Positions 9,911-17,348 of a DNA stretch of 64,000 nucleotides are shown here, one piece after another. The notes under the pieces are model-generated. The model was given only the letters and a program-made list of their open reading frames with translations. It did not search any database and was not told where the DNA came from. The DNA is from Arthrobacter ramosus. Its GTDB lineage: Bacteria > Actinomycetota > Actinomycetes > Actinomycetales > Micrococcaceae. The translations under genes and the position numbers were made by a program. Numbering within the stretch: position 1 is the first letter of the stretch; every line of letters starts with the position of its first letter. The stretch lies in NCBI RefSeq assembly GCF_039535095.1, contig NZ_BAAAWN010000001.1, positions 310,001 through 374,000 on the forward strand, in the 5' to 3' direction.

Positions 9911-10543
9911 TTATCCGCCGGGTCGGACGGCCGGAACCCGCAGCACTCCCAGGGCCTCGATTAAGTAGGGGACCGGATCCGCATCTGTCCCCGCGGCCCA
10001 CTGCATCCACGCCTCGAACGTCGCCCCGAGATAGGCGGCGCACAGATAGCCTGCCGCGCTTTCGCTGATGCCTTGCGCCACGAGGTAAAGCCGCGCCCGC
10101 TCCCGCTGTGGAGCCAGGGCATCGTAGCTTCTGCTCGCCAGCTCAGGGTGCTCTGCGATCAGGCGCAGGCGCCCGCGCGTGACGGAAAGGTCCGGGATCG
10201 CCGAAACCCCGGCGATGGCAGCCGCCCGCAGTCCTGCGAGGATGCCGCCGTCGAAAGTGTCGCCGTCGGACGGGCCGGCTGTGCGAGCGCTCTCCAGTAC
10301 CTGTCCCGAGGCTTCCACCACCGGTTCCATGCCACCCCAGACGAGGTCAGCCTTGCTGGGGAAGTAGCGGTACAGGCTCTTTCGCCCGATTCCAGCCTCG
10401 CGTGCGATGTCCTCCATTGACGTCCGCTCGTAGCCGTTCTCGGCAAAAAGCCGGAGCGCGACGCCGGCCACGACGTCCGGATCAATTGTCGCCGGGCGTC
10501 CGGTGGAGCGCCCGACGCCGGGCTTCGTATGGTCTGAGGGCAT
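9911..10543 (-). CDS. TetR-family transcriptional regulator (MftR-like)
   Basis: The 210-residue regulator carries an N-terminal TetR helix-turn-helix (about residues 25-65: LRLFAENGYERTSMEDIARE then AGIGRKSLYRYFPSKADLVWG). The wording GIGRKSLYRYFPSK and the following WGG recall MftR-type regulators tied to mycofactocin-linked dehydrogenases, but this is a weak resemblance. The C-terminal ligand domain is divergent. I placed the start at ATG 10543; GTG 10558 is an alternative, and the frame is open much further upstream into a neighbour. It is divergent from the SDR gene with a palindrome between them, so it probably represses that gene and itself. Confidence 0.82.
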   Translation of the reverse strand: MPSDHTKPGVGRSTGRPATIDPDVVAGVALRLFAENGYERTSMEDIAREAGIGRKSLYRYFPSKADLVWGGMEPVVEASGQVLESARTAGPSDGDTFDGGILAGLRAAAIAGVSAIPDLSVTRGRLRLIAEHPELASRSYDALAPQRERARLYLVAQGISESAAGYLCAAYLGATFEAWMQWAAGTDADPVPYLIEALGVLRVPAVRPGG

Positions 10544-10567
10544 CTCTCCAGTATCCACTCTTACATA

Positions 10568-10584
10568 ATGACACGGAGTGTCAT
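10568..10584. promoter_or_regulatory. Palindromic operator between the TetR and SDR genes
   Basis: ATGACAC-GGA-GTGTCAT is a perfect 7-bp inverted repeat with a 3-base centre. It lies 24 bases from the TetR start and 40 bases from the SDR start, the usual place for a TetR dimer to control both directions. Confidence 0.65.
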
Positions 10585-10624
10585 AAGGTGATTCGAACGA
10601 CACCAAACGTTCGGGAGGAACACC

Positions 10625-11404
10625 ATGGGCAACGAAACTGCATGGCAGGAGGCCGCCATCAATGGCCGTTTTGGCGGGAAGACAATCATCGTCACAGGAG
10701 CGGGCTCGGGCATCGGCCAGGCCACGGCCCTGCGCGTCGCGAAGGAAGGTGGCCGGGTCATCGCCGCCGACATCAGCAAGGAGCGCCTGGACGCCTTGGT
10801 GGAGGAAAACGGCGGCCTGGACCTGGTGCCCGTGGCCGGCGACATCTCCACCGAGGAGACCGTTGCCGCCGTCGTCGTTGCCGCGGGCGGCCGCGTGGAC
10901 GCCCTCGCCAACATCGCCGGCATCATGGACAACTTCGCCCCGATCCACGAAGTAGACGACGCCATGTGGGAGCGCGTTTTCCGGATCAACGTCACGGCAC
11001 TCATGCGCCTGACCCGAGCTGTGGTGCCGCTGATGCTGGAGGCCGGCACCGGCTCCGTGGTCAACGTCGCCTCCGAGGCAGGGCTGCGCGGCTCCGCGGC
11101 TGGTGCCAGCTACACGGCGTCGAAACACGCCGTGGTCGGGCTGACCAAGAACTCGGCCGTGATGTACGGGCCGAAGGGACTCCGCTTCAACGCCGTTGCC
11201 CCGGGGCCCACCATTACGAACATCGAGGCGGTGTGGGGATCCCAATTGGCCGCCGAACGCCTCGGTCCGCTCATGCAGGCCACTGTCCCCACCCCCGCGA
11301 CGGCCGCCCAGTTGGCGGCGTCGATCACCTTCCTGCTCAGCGACGACGGCACCAACGTCAACGGCGCCATCCTCGCGTCCGACGGCGGCTGGTCGGCGCT
11401 GTAG
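10625..11404 (+). CDS. Short-chain dehydrogenase/reductase (SDR)
   Basis: This 259-residue classical SDR has the cofactor motif VTGAGSGIGQA (about residue 23), the NIAGIMDN segment equivalent to NNAG, catalytic Ser in NVASEAG, and the YxxxK pair in SYTASKHAV. GGGAGG precedes the ATG. It probably oxidizes or reduces a hydroxyl/keto compound with NAD(P)(H). Divergent transcription from a TetR regulator over a shared palindrome suggests induction by a ligand, perhaps its own substrate. The substrate is unknown. Confidence 0.9.
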   Translation: MGNETAWQEAAINGRFGGKTIIVTGAGSGIGQATALRVAKEGGRVIAADISKERLDALVEENGGLDLVPVAGDISTEETVAAVVVAAGGRVDALANIAGIMDNFAPIHEVDDAMWERVFRINVTALMRLTRAVVPLMLEAGTGSVVNVASEAGLRGSAAGASYTASKHAVVGLTKNSAVMYGPKGLRFNAVAPGPTITNIEAVWGSQLAAERLGPLMQATVPTPATAAQLAASITFLLSDDGTNVNGAILASDGGWSAL

Positions 11405-11427
11405 GGAAGCTCTTCGCGAGGAGGGGT

Positions 11428-12117
11428 TCAGTCGCTGTAGCCCTCCGCCGGGTTGGCCAGCCGCGGCTTCGCCACGACCGCAGAGCCAAGTCGGAGCGAC
11501 ACGTCGCATGCCTTGATGAGCGCCTCGTCGTGGGTGGCTATGATGACGGCGGCGCCGCGGGCTGCCTCTTCCTGCAGGAAGAGTGTCACGAGATTGCGGT
11601 TGTCGAGGTCGAGGGACGCGGTCGGCTCGTCCGCAAAGATGACGTCGGCGGAGCGGAACATCGCCCGGGCTAGGCCGACGCGTTGCTTCTCGCCGCCGCT
11701 CAGAGTTGAAACCTTCTCGCCGGCCCGGCCTACAAGTCCCACCCGGTCCAGCGCACTTTCAATGCCCGCCCTGTGGCGCTTCACAAGTCCGAAGATTGGC
11801 ATCTGCGAGAGGGCAACGTTGTACTCGACAGATTCTTCATCGATGAGGCCGTAATCCTGGAAGACAAAGGCGGCGTGCTGCTGCCAGAACCGACGACGAC
11901 GCCGGTCGTCCCACCGCGTGGCGTCCCGGCCCCCGACGTGCACCTGCCCGCCGTCGACACGGCGCAGGAGCCCCAGGACATTGAGGAGAGTTGTCTTCCC
12001 GCACCCGCTGGGCCCAACAAACGCCAGGGTTTCCCCGGGGGTCGCATGGACGCTTTGTCCTTTGAGAACGTCCTTGCCCTCGATGGTCACTGTGATGTTC
12101 TCTGCTTTGATATCCAT
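11428..12117 (-). CDS. ABC transporter ATP-binding protein (lactococcin 972-type exporter ATPase)
   Basis: This 229-residue ATPase has Walker A GPSGCGKTT (residues 35-43), signature LSGGEKQR and Walker B VIFADEPTASLD with a His switch in IATHDEALI. It belongs to the MacB/LolD-like group used with FtsX-type membrane proteins. In lactococcin 972-type loci a similar ATPase follows a large integral membrane protein, which is the order here. GGGAGG lies before the ATG, and the upstream membrane gene ends 27 bases away, so it is the last gene of a three-gene operon. It likely powers export of, or protection against, the small peptide at the front of the operon. Confidence 0.88.
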   Translation of the reverse strand: MDIKAENITVTIEGKDVLKGQSVHATPGETLAFVGPSGCGKTTLLNVLGLLRRVDGGQVHVGGRDATRWDDRRRRRFWQQHAAFVFQDYGLIDEESVEYNVALSQMPIFGLVKRHRAGIESALDRVGLVGRAGEKVSTLSGGEKQRVGLARAMFRSADVIFADEPTASLDLDNRNLVTLFLQEEAARGAAVIIATHDEALIKACDVSLRLGSAVVAKPRLANPAEGYSD

Positions 12118-12144
12118 TGAGTTCCTCCCGGTGCCGTGGTTGAC

Positions 12145-14145
12145 CTACGCTCGCCGGGCGAGTAGTTGTGCGAAGACTACGTTGGCAGACGTGATGTGAA
12201 GGAGGCCGCTTATGAGTGCGTAGAGCGGGACTGCCGCCAGGGCCCACCAGGCATCACCTCCGCTTCCCGCTCCAAGAGCCAGGAACATCGCGATGGCGAC
12301 GACGACAGCCAGCGTCCCTTCCCAGGCGAGCCGTCGCGCGAGCGACTTGGCCCAGGGCCACCCGGCTGTGCGCTGTACGAAGTGACGACGGCCCTTGGCA
12401 ACGGTGTATACGAGCGCCGAGACGGCGGTGCTCATGGTCAGGGCCAGTAGGACCAGCGTAAAGGAGAGAGTTTTCATGCCCGCAGACTGGTTCTGAAGCT
12501 GGCTGTTGTACAAGCCAGCGTCGGAGATACGATCCACCGAAAGGACGACGTTCCCCAACGGGTGGCCAGCGAGGTAATCCCGTACCCAGCGGGCATCGCT
12601 GAATGTGAGGTTTCCGCTAGTGAGGAAGCTGCCGATCGTGTCGTCGTCGAAGGTCTCCGCCGGATCATCGACGAGAACGATGAGCGGGTTCTGGAAGTGC
12701 GCCATTTCTCCCAGTTTGGGTGGCAACCCGGGAAAGTCTTTCTGGCCGGTGTAGCGGTAAGTCTTGAACGTGTCCGCGAATCGGTCAAGAGTGCCCACTC
12801 TGGTCCAGAGCGGGTACTGACCCTCCAGATGATCTTTGAGGGCGGCGGGCAGCTGAACCGGGGAAATCCGTTCTGCCCGAGTGCCTAACGGATTCCCGGC
12901 TGAGGGCGTTGAATCAATGAGGGTTGAAATCGCCCTCAGGTAGCTAGGGTTCACCAGGACTGTGCCGTCATATCCGCCAAGGTCGGTGGACGCTCCTTCG
13001 TTCAGCGAAATGATATTCGCGGGTTTGAAGGAATAGGAGAATGTCAACTTGCCGGCGCGGGATGCTGCGACGGCCAAATCGCGCATTTCCGCTAGCCGTC
13101 GTTCGAATTCAGTCTCTGAGCCAGTGCTGATCCGGACCGAGACATTGTTCTTCAGGACCTCCCACTGGGCGTTTTTGTTTGAAAGATTCGTCGCTTCGGC
13201 GATCGATGCCCCGACGATCGGCAGCGTGACTGTGACGAGGACGAGTGTTGCGCCCTTGAGTACCTCGCTAATCCACTGGAAGTGCTTCTCCGGGGGCTGG
13301 CGGGAGGCGATTCCGGAGACAGAAGGCCACGTCATTGCGCTGGCAATCAGGGCGCAGAGCAGCATCACACCCAAAGCCGACGCGAGGAAGGACGCGCTCG
13401 TGAGGGCGAACAGCGGCAGGTAGGACGCCTTGCCCTGGGCCGCAACCACCACGAGGGCCACGAGAAGGCCGCCGATTGCGGGGAGAGCCACGGCCCGCAC
13501 CAGTGAAAGGAGGTCCTCGCCAACCACATTGCCGGTCGTGGCTCCGCACAGGAGTTTGAGCGAGCGGGCCCGCGCTCTCAGGACGTACCACGAGATCACG
13601 AGCGCAATGAGCAGCACGAGGCAGGTCAGGAACGTCAACCATGCTCCGGTAGTAAAGAGAGCATGCCCTAAGACCTCGACGTTGCTCTTGGCGGAGACTG
13701 TGCTCTTTACGCCATGCGTTTCGAGCCACTGCGTCAGCTGCGTCTTTGCGGACGCCGGCCCTGAATAGACGTAGGCGCCGTTGAGGTTGGCTGTGCCGAG
13801 TTCGTGCGCGGAGCGTAGCTCGCCGTGCATGCCGGGTTTGAACCACTCGAGCTTCTGCGCCCTGCCTGGCGCGTGCTTACCGAACACGTAGAGTGAACGC
13901 GCGTTGAAGAAGTCTTCGGGATCGGCCACGATCTTGGCCAAGTGGAGTCCCGAATCGTCCACGAGCGCGTCAAGCTCCGATTTGACCTGGGCCTTCGGCG
14001 ACTGGACCTGGGAGAAATCGAAACTTGCCCTGAACTCGGCACCGCGAGGGAACGCTTCTTCAGCGGTCTGCATGTATATGCCGGCCAGCACTGACAGGAA
14101 TATAGCGATTCCAAAGGAAGTGACTCGCACCAAGATTTTCAGCAT
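12145..14145 (-). CDS. Bacteriocin-associated integral membrane protein (DUF1430/FtsX-like)
   Basis: The 666-residue protein has one N-terminal membrane helix (about residues 4-22), an extracellular domain to about 180, a set of helices between about 185 and 330, a second external domain to about 560 and three C-terminal helices. This topology and length match the family called bacteriocin-associated integral membrane protein, found in lactococcin 972-type loci and resembling a double FtsX permease. ATG 14145 gives the sequence MLKILVRVTSFGIAIFLSVL; the frame is open another 25 codons upstream. It lies between the peptide gene (98 bases upstream) and the ATPase. Its role is probably export/immunity or signal transduction with that ATPase. 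Confidence 0.78.
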   Translation of the reverse strand: MLKILVRVTSFGIAIFLSVLAGIYMQTAEEAFPRGAEFRASFDFSQVQSPKAQVKSELDALVDDSGLHLAKIVADPEDFFNARSLYVFGKHAPGRAQKLEWFKPGMHGELRSAHELGTANLNGAYVYSGPASAKTQLTQWLETHGVKSTVSAKSNVEVLGHALFTTGAWLTFLTCLVLLIALVISWYVLRARARSLKLLCGATTGNVVGEDLLSLVRAVALPAIGGLLVALVVVAAQGKASYLPLFALTSASFLASALGVMLLCALIASAMTWPSVSGIASRQPPEKHFQWISEVLKGATLVLVTVTLPIVGASIAEATNLSNKNAQWEVLKNNVSVRISTGSETEFERRLAEMRDLAVAASRAGKLTFSYSFKPANIISLNEGASTDLGGYDGTVLVNPSYLRAISTLIDSTPSAGNPLGTRAERISPVQLPAALKDHLEGQYPLWTRVGTLDRFADTFKTYRYTGQKDFPGLPPKLGEMAHFQNPLIVLVDDPAETFDDDTIGSFLTSGNLTFSDARWVRDYLAGHPLGNVVLSVDRISDAGLYNSQLQNQSAGMKTLSFTLVLLALTMSTAVSALVYTVAKGRRHFVQRTAGWPWAKSLARRLAWEGTLAVVVAIAMFLALGAGSGGDAWWALAAVPLYALISGLLHITSANVVFAQLLARRA

Positions 14146-14242
14146 TTGAGATGGGTCCTCGGAGAGCGGGATTGAGTCCGCCCAGTGGGCTTGGAGCGAA
14201 GCCCACTGGGTGGAACTCAACTGGATTGGCGCGGTTGAGGTG

Positions 14243-14344
14243 CTAACAGACCCGGTAGTAGTACGTGGCCGCGACAGCGGTTCCGGCGACGGAGGACAGC
14301 GCTCCGGTGAGCGCGAGTCCGGCCAATGCTTTCTTCATGTTCAT
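14243..14344 (-). CDS. 33-residue pre-peptide at the head of the bacteriocin-type operon
   Basis: A short gene encodes M-N-M-K-K followed by the hydrophobic run ALAGLALTGALSSVAGTAV, then AATYYYRVC and a TAG stop. It looks like a complete Sec signal peptide with an AVA-A cleavage site, leaving only about 8 residues, ATYYYRVC. AGGGG lies six bases before the ATG, which argues for real translation. It sits where the structural bacteriocin gene lies in lactococcin 972-type loci, but the core peptide is absent. It may be an internally deleted bacteriocin relic or a genuine mini-peptide acting as a signal or toxin. I do not recognise a named family. Confidence 0.6.
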   Translation of the reverse strand: MNMKKALAGLALTGALSSVAGTAVAATYYYRVC

Positions 14345-14368
14345 TGAAATCCCCTCAATTCGAATAAG

Positions 14369-14412
14369 AGATGTCTTTCCACATCTGCTCGGCGTCCATT
14401 GAGCAGCCGAGC
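14369..14412 (-). promoter_or_regulatory. Two adjacent hairpins upstream of the mini-peptide gene
   Basis: Two perfect inverted repeats stand side by side 25 to 68 bases before the peptide start: AGATGT(14369-14374)/ACATCT(14381-14386), and GCTCGGC(14387-14393)/GCCGAGC(14406-14412). They could be an operator pair or a structured leader. Both lie on the operon's 5' side. Confidence 0.4.
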
Positions 14413-14498
14413 ACCAGCGACCGGACAGGTCTCAAACCGAAAGAGAGATAACCGGCGTGTGAGCAGGCTACAGGCGGAATAGGCCATTAGGAGGTTGA

Positions 14499-14570
14499 TG
14501 TCCCCGAATTGAGTGGCCCGAAGAGGGAAATTGAGTGGTCCGAAGGGGAGAATTGAGTGGCCCAGAGGAA
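14499..14570. repeat. Three 22-bp repeats, possible insertion-sequence end remnant
   Basis: AATTGAGTGG occurs at 14507, 14529 and 14551, exactly 22 bases apart, inside longer imperfect repeats (GAATTGAGTGGCCCGAAGAG in the first copy). The stretch begins TGTCCCC at 14500. Multiple short terminal repeats starting with TG are a feature of IS21-family ends. No transposase lies nearby, so this would be a solo end. Confidence 0.45.
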
Positions 14571-14584
14571 AATAAGCATGGTGC

Positions 14585-14608
14585 CACCGTCACCGTCACC
14601 GTCACCGT
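14585..14608. repeat. Hexanucleotide tandem repeat
   Basis: Four perfect copies of CACCGT lie between the 22-bp repeats and the terminator of the DUF2630 gene. Together with those repeats this explains the gene-free stretch 14345-14677. Confidence 0.8.
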
Positions 14609-14625
14609 CCCCGCGACGAACGCAA

Positions 14626-14660
14626 GACGACGACGGCGGGAGCGTCCCGCCGTCGTCGTC
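14626..14660 (-). terminator. Strong stem-loop terminator of the DUF2630 gene
   Basis: A perfect 16-bp stem (14626-14641 with 14645-14660; arm GACGACGACGGCGGGA) has a 3-base loop and an imperfect outer extension. It starts 18 bases after the DUF2630 stop on the minus strand. There is no T-tract. Confidence 0.75.
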
Positions 14661-14677
14661 CTGTGTTCGCTGCGGCT

Positions 14678-14929
14678 TCAGCCGGTGTAGCCCTCCACCT
14701 GTTTTGGTGGCCGTGGTTTGGCCTCGTTCGGGTTCTCCCCGTACTGCCTCTTGGCCCGCCGTTGCCGCAGCAGGTCCCAGCATTGATCCAGGTCCTGTTC
14801 GATGCGCTCCAGTCTTGCGCGGTCAGGTGCATGTGCAGGACCCGGCGGGGCCGCTTCTGCTTTCTCCCGGAGTTCCCGCTCCTCCTCCACCAGCGATTGG
14901 ATGCGGTGCAGAATGCCCTGTTCGTCCAT
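14678..14929 (-). CDS. DUF2630 family protein
   Basis: This 83-residue hydrophilic, mostly helical protein starts MDEQGILHRIQSLVEEEREL and has the family core RIEQDLDQCWDLLRQRRAKR, then VEGYTG at the end, the recognizable DUF2630 pattern seen across Actinobacteria. The first half is probably coiled coil. Its function is unknown. It stands alone, with a strong stem-loop after its stop, and the divergent DUF1992 gene lies on the other side. Confidence 0.85.
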   Translation of the reverse strand: MDEQGILHRIQSLVEEERELREKAEAAPPGPAHAPDRARLERIEQDLDQCWDLLRQRRAKRQYGENPNEAKPRPPKQVEGYTG

Positions 14930-15082
14930 GGTGACCCTCTTCCTGAACTAGCCGTTACCAGTCAGGTTAGTGAGGTGAGCTGGGCGTGAACAGGGGCCGT
15001 GTTCGCGGGAACCATCCCGGCAGTCTCCCGTTTGCGGAATACTTGGACGCAGATCCAGGATTTCCGCAGGCGAAGGCGGTGA

Positions 15083-15700
15083 TTGACCGTGAACAGCGAA
15101 AACAATGCATTCAAGCACCGGCTGGAGCGAGCCACGGAGCTGAGGAACGTCCGCGCGACCGACATGACGGCCGAGGAAGAGGCCGAACTTGAAGCCGTCG
15201 AGGAACAAGAGCGGCGGAAGCGCAAGAAGGTGGACGACGCTGCGCGGGTGGAATACCTGATCCGCGACGCCATGGCGCAAGGTAAGTTCGACAACCTGAA
15301 GTATGCAGGCAAGCCGATCCCCGGGCTGGGGGAGCGCTACGATCCGGATTGGTGGGTCAAAGGCCTCATCCAGCGCGAGCATCTCAGCGGCCTTGGCCCG
15401 AAGGCCATTCTGCTCCGCACCGAGGATGCCGAACTGGATGCGAAGCTCGATGCGCTGTACTCGGAAAAGCAGGTGCGCGATCTGGTGGAGGACTTCAACG
15501 CCCGGGTCGTTGACGCGCGGCGCCAGCTCCAGGGCGGCCCGCCCGTGATCACGAAAACCCGCGACGTCGGCGTCGAGCTGGAACGCTGGCGCGAGCGCCG
15601 GGCTGCGGCTGCTAAGGCAACTGCGGCCCAGGAAGCGGTGAATCAGGAACTTGCGGGCAAGCGGCCGTGGTGGCGTCGCATCTGGAACGGTTCCGGGTAG
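15083..15700 (+). CDS. DUF1992 (DnaJ-homologue subfamily C member 28-like) protein
   Basis: The protein has 205 residues. It contains the DUF1992 core: VEYLIRDAMAQGKFDNLKYA then GKPIP, followed by WWVKGLIQREHL. The domain occurs in bacterial proteins and in eukaryotic DNAJC28, but no J domain is present here. The N-terminal third is highly charged (EEEAELEAVEEQERRKRKK) and likely helical. TTG 15083 has AAGG six bases upstream; GTG 15089 is the alternative. Its role is unknown. It runs toward, and ends eight bases before, the convergent SDR gene. Confidence 0.82.
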   Translation: MTVNSENNAFKHRLERATELRNVRATDMTAEEEAELEAVEEQERRKRKKVDDAARVEYLIRDAMAQGKFDNLKYAGKPIPGLGERYDPDWWVKGLIQREHLSGLGPKAILLRTEDAELDAKLDALYSEKQVRDLVEDFNARVVDARRQLQGGPPVITKTRDVGVELERWRERRAAAAKATAAQEAVNQELAGKRPWWRRIWNGSG

Positions 15701-15707
15701 GCCGGAC

Positions 15708-16511
15708 TCAGCGGCTCGGCTTGGTGTTGAACGCAGGCGTTCCAGCCAGCCGGCCGCCGTCGACGGCGAGAACGGTTCCGGTAACGAACGAGGACTGGTC
15801 CGAGCAAAGCCAGAGGGCGGCGGCAGCAACTTCGGATGTGGAGCCGATCCGACCCAGCGGCACGGCCGCGGCCACACGGTCTTGGGCGGCTTGGCCCGCC
15901 GCGGCGAGTCGCTCGGTGAGGATCGGGCCGGGAGCGATCGCGTTGACCCGGATCCCTTGTGAGGCGTAGTCGAGCGCGGCCACCCGGGTCAGGCCGCCGA
16001 CGCCGAATTTGCTCGCCACGTAGCCGCTCATGCCGGCGACGCCTTGTTCGCCGGCCGTGGAGGACATATTGACGATCGCCCCGCCGTTCCCGCTTGCCAG
16101 CATGAGCTCTATTTCGTATTTCAGGCAGAGGAACACTCCGCGCAGGTTGACCGAGATTGCGCTGTCGAACTCCGCGCTCGACCACTCGGCCAGGGGTGCC
16201 GGGATCCGCCCGCCGCCTGCGGCGTTGTTGACCGCGGCGTCGAGACGGCCGAAGCGGTCCCGGATCCGGGCCATCAGGGCTTTCACCGAGTCCTCATCGC
16301 CCACATCCACGGCCATGGCCACGGCATTCCCGCCGCCCGAAGTAATGGAGGTGACCTGCCCGGACAGGCCGGCACTGTCACGAGAGGCGAGGACGACGTC
16401 GGCACCGGCGCCAGCCAGCGCAGTTGCGATCGCTGCACCGATTCCGCGGCTCGCTCCGGTGACAAGCGCGACCTTGCCGGACAGCGGCCGGGTGAGATCC
16501 GGCGTCGTCAT
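15708..16511 (-). CDS. Short-chain dehydrogenase/reductase (SDR)
   Basis: This 267-residue classical SDR has VTGASRGIGAAIA (about residue 17), NNAAGGG, catalytic Ser in NMSSTAG and YxxxK in GYVASKFGV, with the C-terminal GTVLAVDGG seen in FabG-like enzymes. It overlaps the preceding membrane-protein gene by ATGA, so the two are coupled. The pair is divergent from a MarR regulator with a palindrome between them, suggesting inducible expression. The substrate is unknown. Confidence 0.9.
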   Translation of the reverse strand: MTTPDLTRPLSGKVALVTGASRGIGAAIATALAGAGADVVLASRDSAGLSGQVTSITSGGGNAVAMAVDVGDEDSVKALMARIRDRFGRLDAAVNNAAGGGRIPAPLAEWSSAEFDSAISVNLRGVFLCLKYEIELMLASGNGGAIVNMSSTAGEQGVAGMSGYVASKFGVGGLTRVAALDYASQGIRVNAIAPGPILTERLAAAGQAAQDRVAAAVPLGRIGSTSEVAAAALWLCSDQSSFVTGTVLAVDGGRLAGTPAFNTKPSR

Positions 16512-17269
16512 GGCGCTGTCCGGCTTGTGCCGTGCGTTTGGCTTGCGCCGGGCGCGTGAGCCCGGGGCTCTTGGTTCGCGGCAGCCCGGGTGCGTGGGAG
16601 CAGGAAGCCTGCAGCAACCAGCCAGAGCAAGCCGCCGAAGCGCCCGATCGGCAGCAGGAACTGAAGAGGCTCGATCGCCATCGATAGGAAGCTCAACTCG
16701 GACAGTGCGGCAATGACCAGTCCGGTCCAGGCCAGCCAGCGGGGCATGAAGCCCAGGATCAGGGCCGGGACGGCGATGCCCGCCATGAGGAGGCCGATTC
16801 CGACGACGAAACCGACCCCGCCGGTGATGAACGCGAGGAACGCGAGTGCGTGGGTGAGCGTCACATCCGTGGTGATTTCCGGCCGGCTCAGCAGCCAGGT
16901 CACCGAACCCGACAGCATCAGGAAGATGGCCGCGCTGACGCCGCCAAAGAAGCTGATGGCCGGTCCGGGAACGCGCACGCCGAGCCGGAGCTGCCGGGCG
17001 TAGACGGTGGCCGCGTAGATCCCCAAGGGCACGGCGGAGCCGAATTGGAGCATTCCGCCGACCCTCATGGCAGTGACGTTTTGCTGGAAGAATGCGGCCA
17101 CCTGCCCCGTCGATGCAAAGGGCGAGACGAACGTTTGGCCGCCTGTCAGGATTGCGGACGTGATGAGGCTGGCGAGGAAGATGCCCAGGCTGACGAGGGC
17201 AAGAACGCCGGGGTGTGGGCCGCCTGACCGGGCTGGACGGCCTTCATCGGGAATCGAACGACTACTCAT
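16508..17269 (-). CDS. Integral membrane protein of unknown function
   Basis: The 253-residue protein has about six to seven hydrophobic helices: LALVSLGIFLASLITSAIL, then a segment near residue 70, IFLMLSGSVTWLL, LAFLAFITGGVGFVVGIGLL, IAVPALILGFM, LVIAALSEL and FGGLLWLVAAGFLLP. The tail of some 25 residues is polar. It resembles DUF4386-type membrane proteins, but I cannot confirm that family. AAGG lies upstream of its ATG. It is coupled by ATGA to the SDR gene and divergent from the MarR gene, so it is the first gene of a MarR-controlled pair. Confidence 0.7.
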   Translation of the reverse strand: MSSRSIPDEGRPARSGGPHPGVLALVSLGIFLASLITSAILTGGQTFVSPFASTGQVAAFFQQNVTAMRVGGMLQFGSAVPLGIYAATVYARQLRLGVRVPGPAISFFGGVSAAIFLMLSGSVTWLLSRPEITTDVTLTHALAFLAFITGGVGFVVGIGLLMAGIAVPALILGFMPRWLAWTGLVIAALSELSFLSMAIEPLQFLLPIGRFGGLLWLVAAGFLLPRTRAAANQEPRAHAPGASQTHGTSRTAP

Positions 17270-17283
17270 GGCTGGACCTTTCT

Positions 17284-17314
17284 AGTAGTGGCTGAACGTA
17301 ATTGCGTCACTACT
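17284..17314. promoter_or_regulatory. Candidate MarR operator
   Basis: AGTAGTG (17284-17290) and CACTACT (17308-17314) form a perfect 7-bp inverted repeat with 17 bases between, inside the 79-base divergent intergenic region. MarR regulators typically bind such sites and control both directions. Confidence 0.5.
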
Positions 17315-17348
17315 GAAATAGTTCACCTATGTAATTGTTCTGTCAAGC

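Noticed and set aside
9911..11509. A 532-codon frame extending the TetR gene across the SDR gene.
   Set aside because: It is a high-GC shadow of the SDR gene. The TetR fold begins close to 10543.
14585..14608. Hexamer tandem repeat considered as a CRISPR or protein-repeat remnant.
   Set aside because: There are only four 6-bp units with no spacers and no cas genes. It is a simple sequence repeat.
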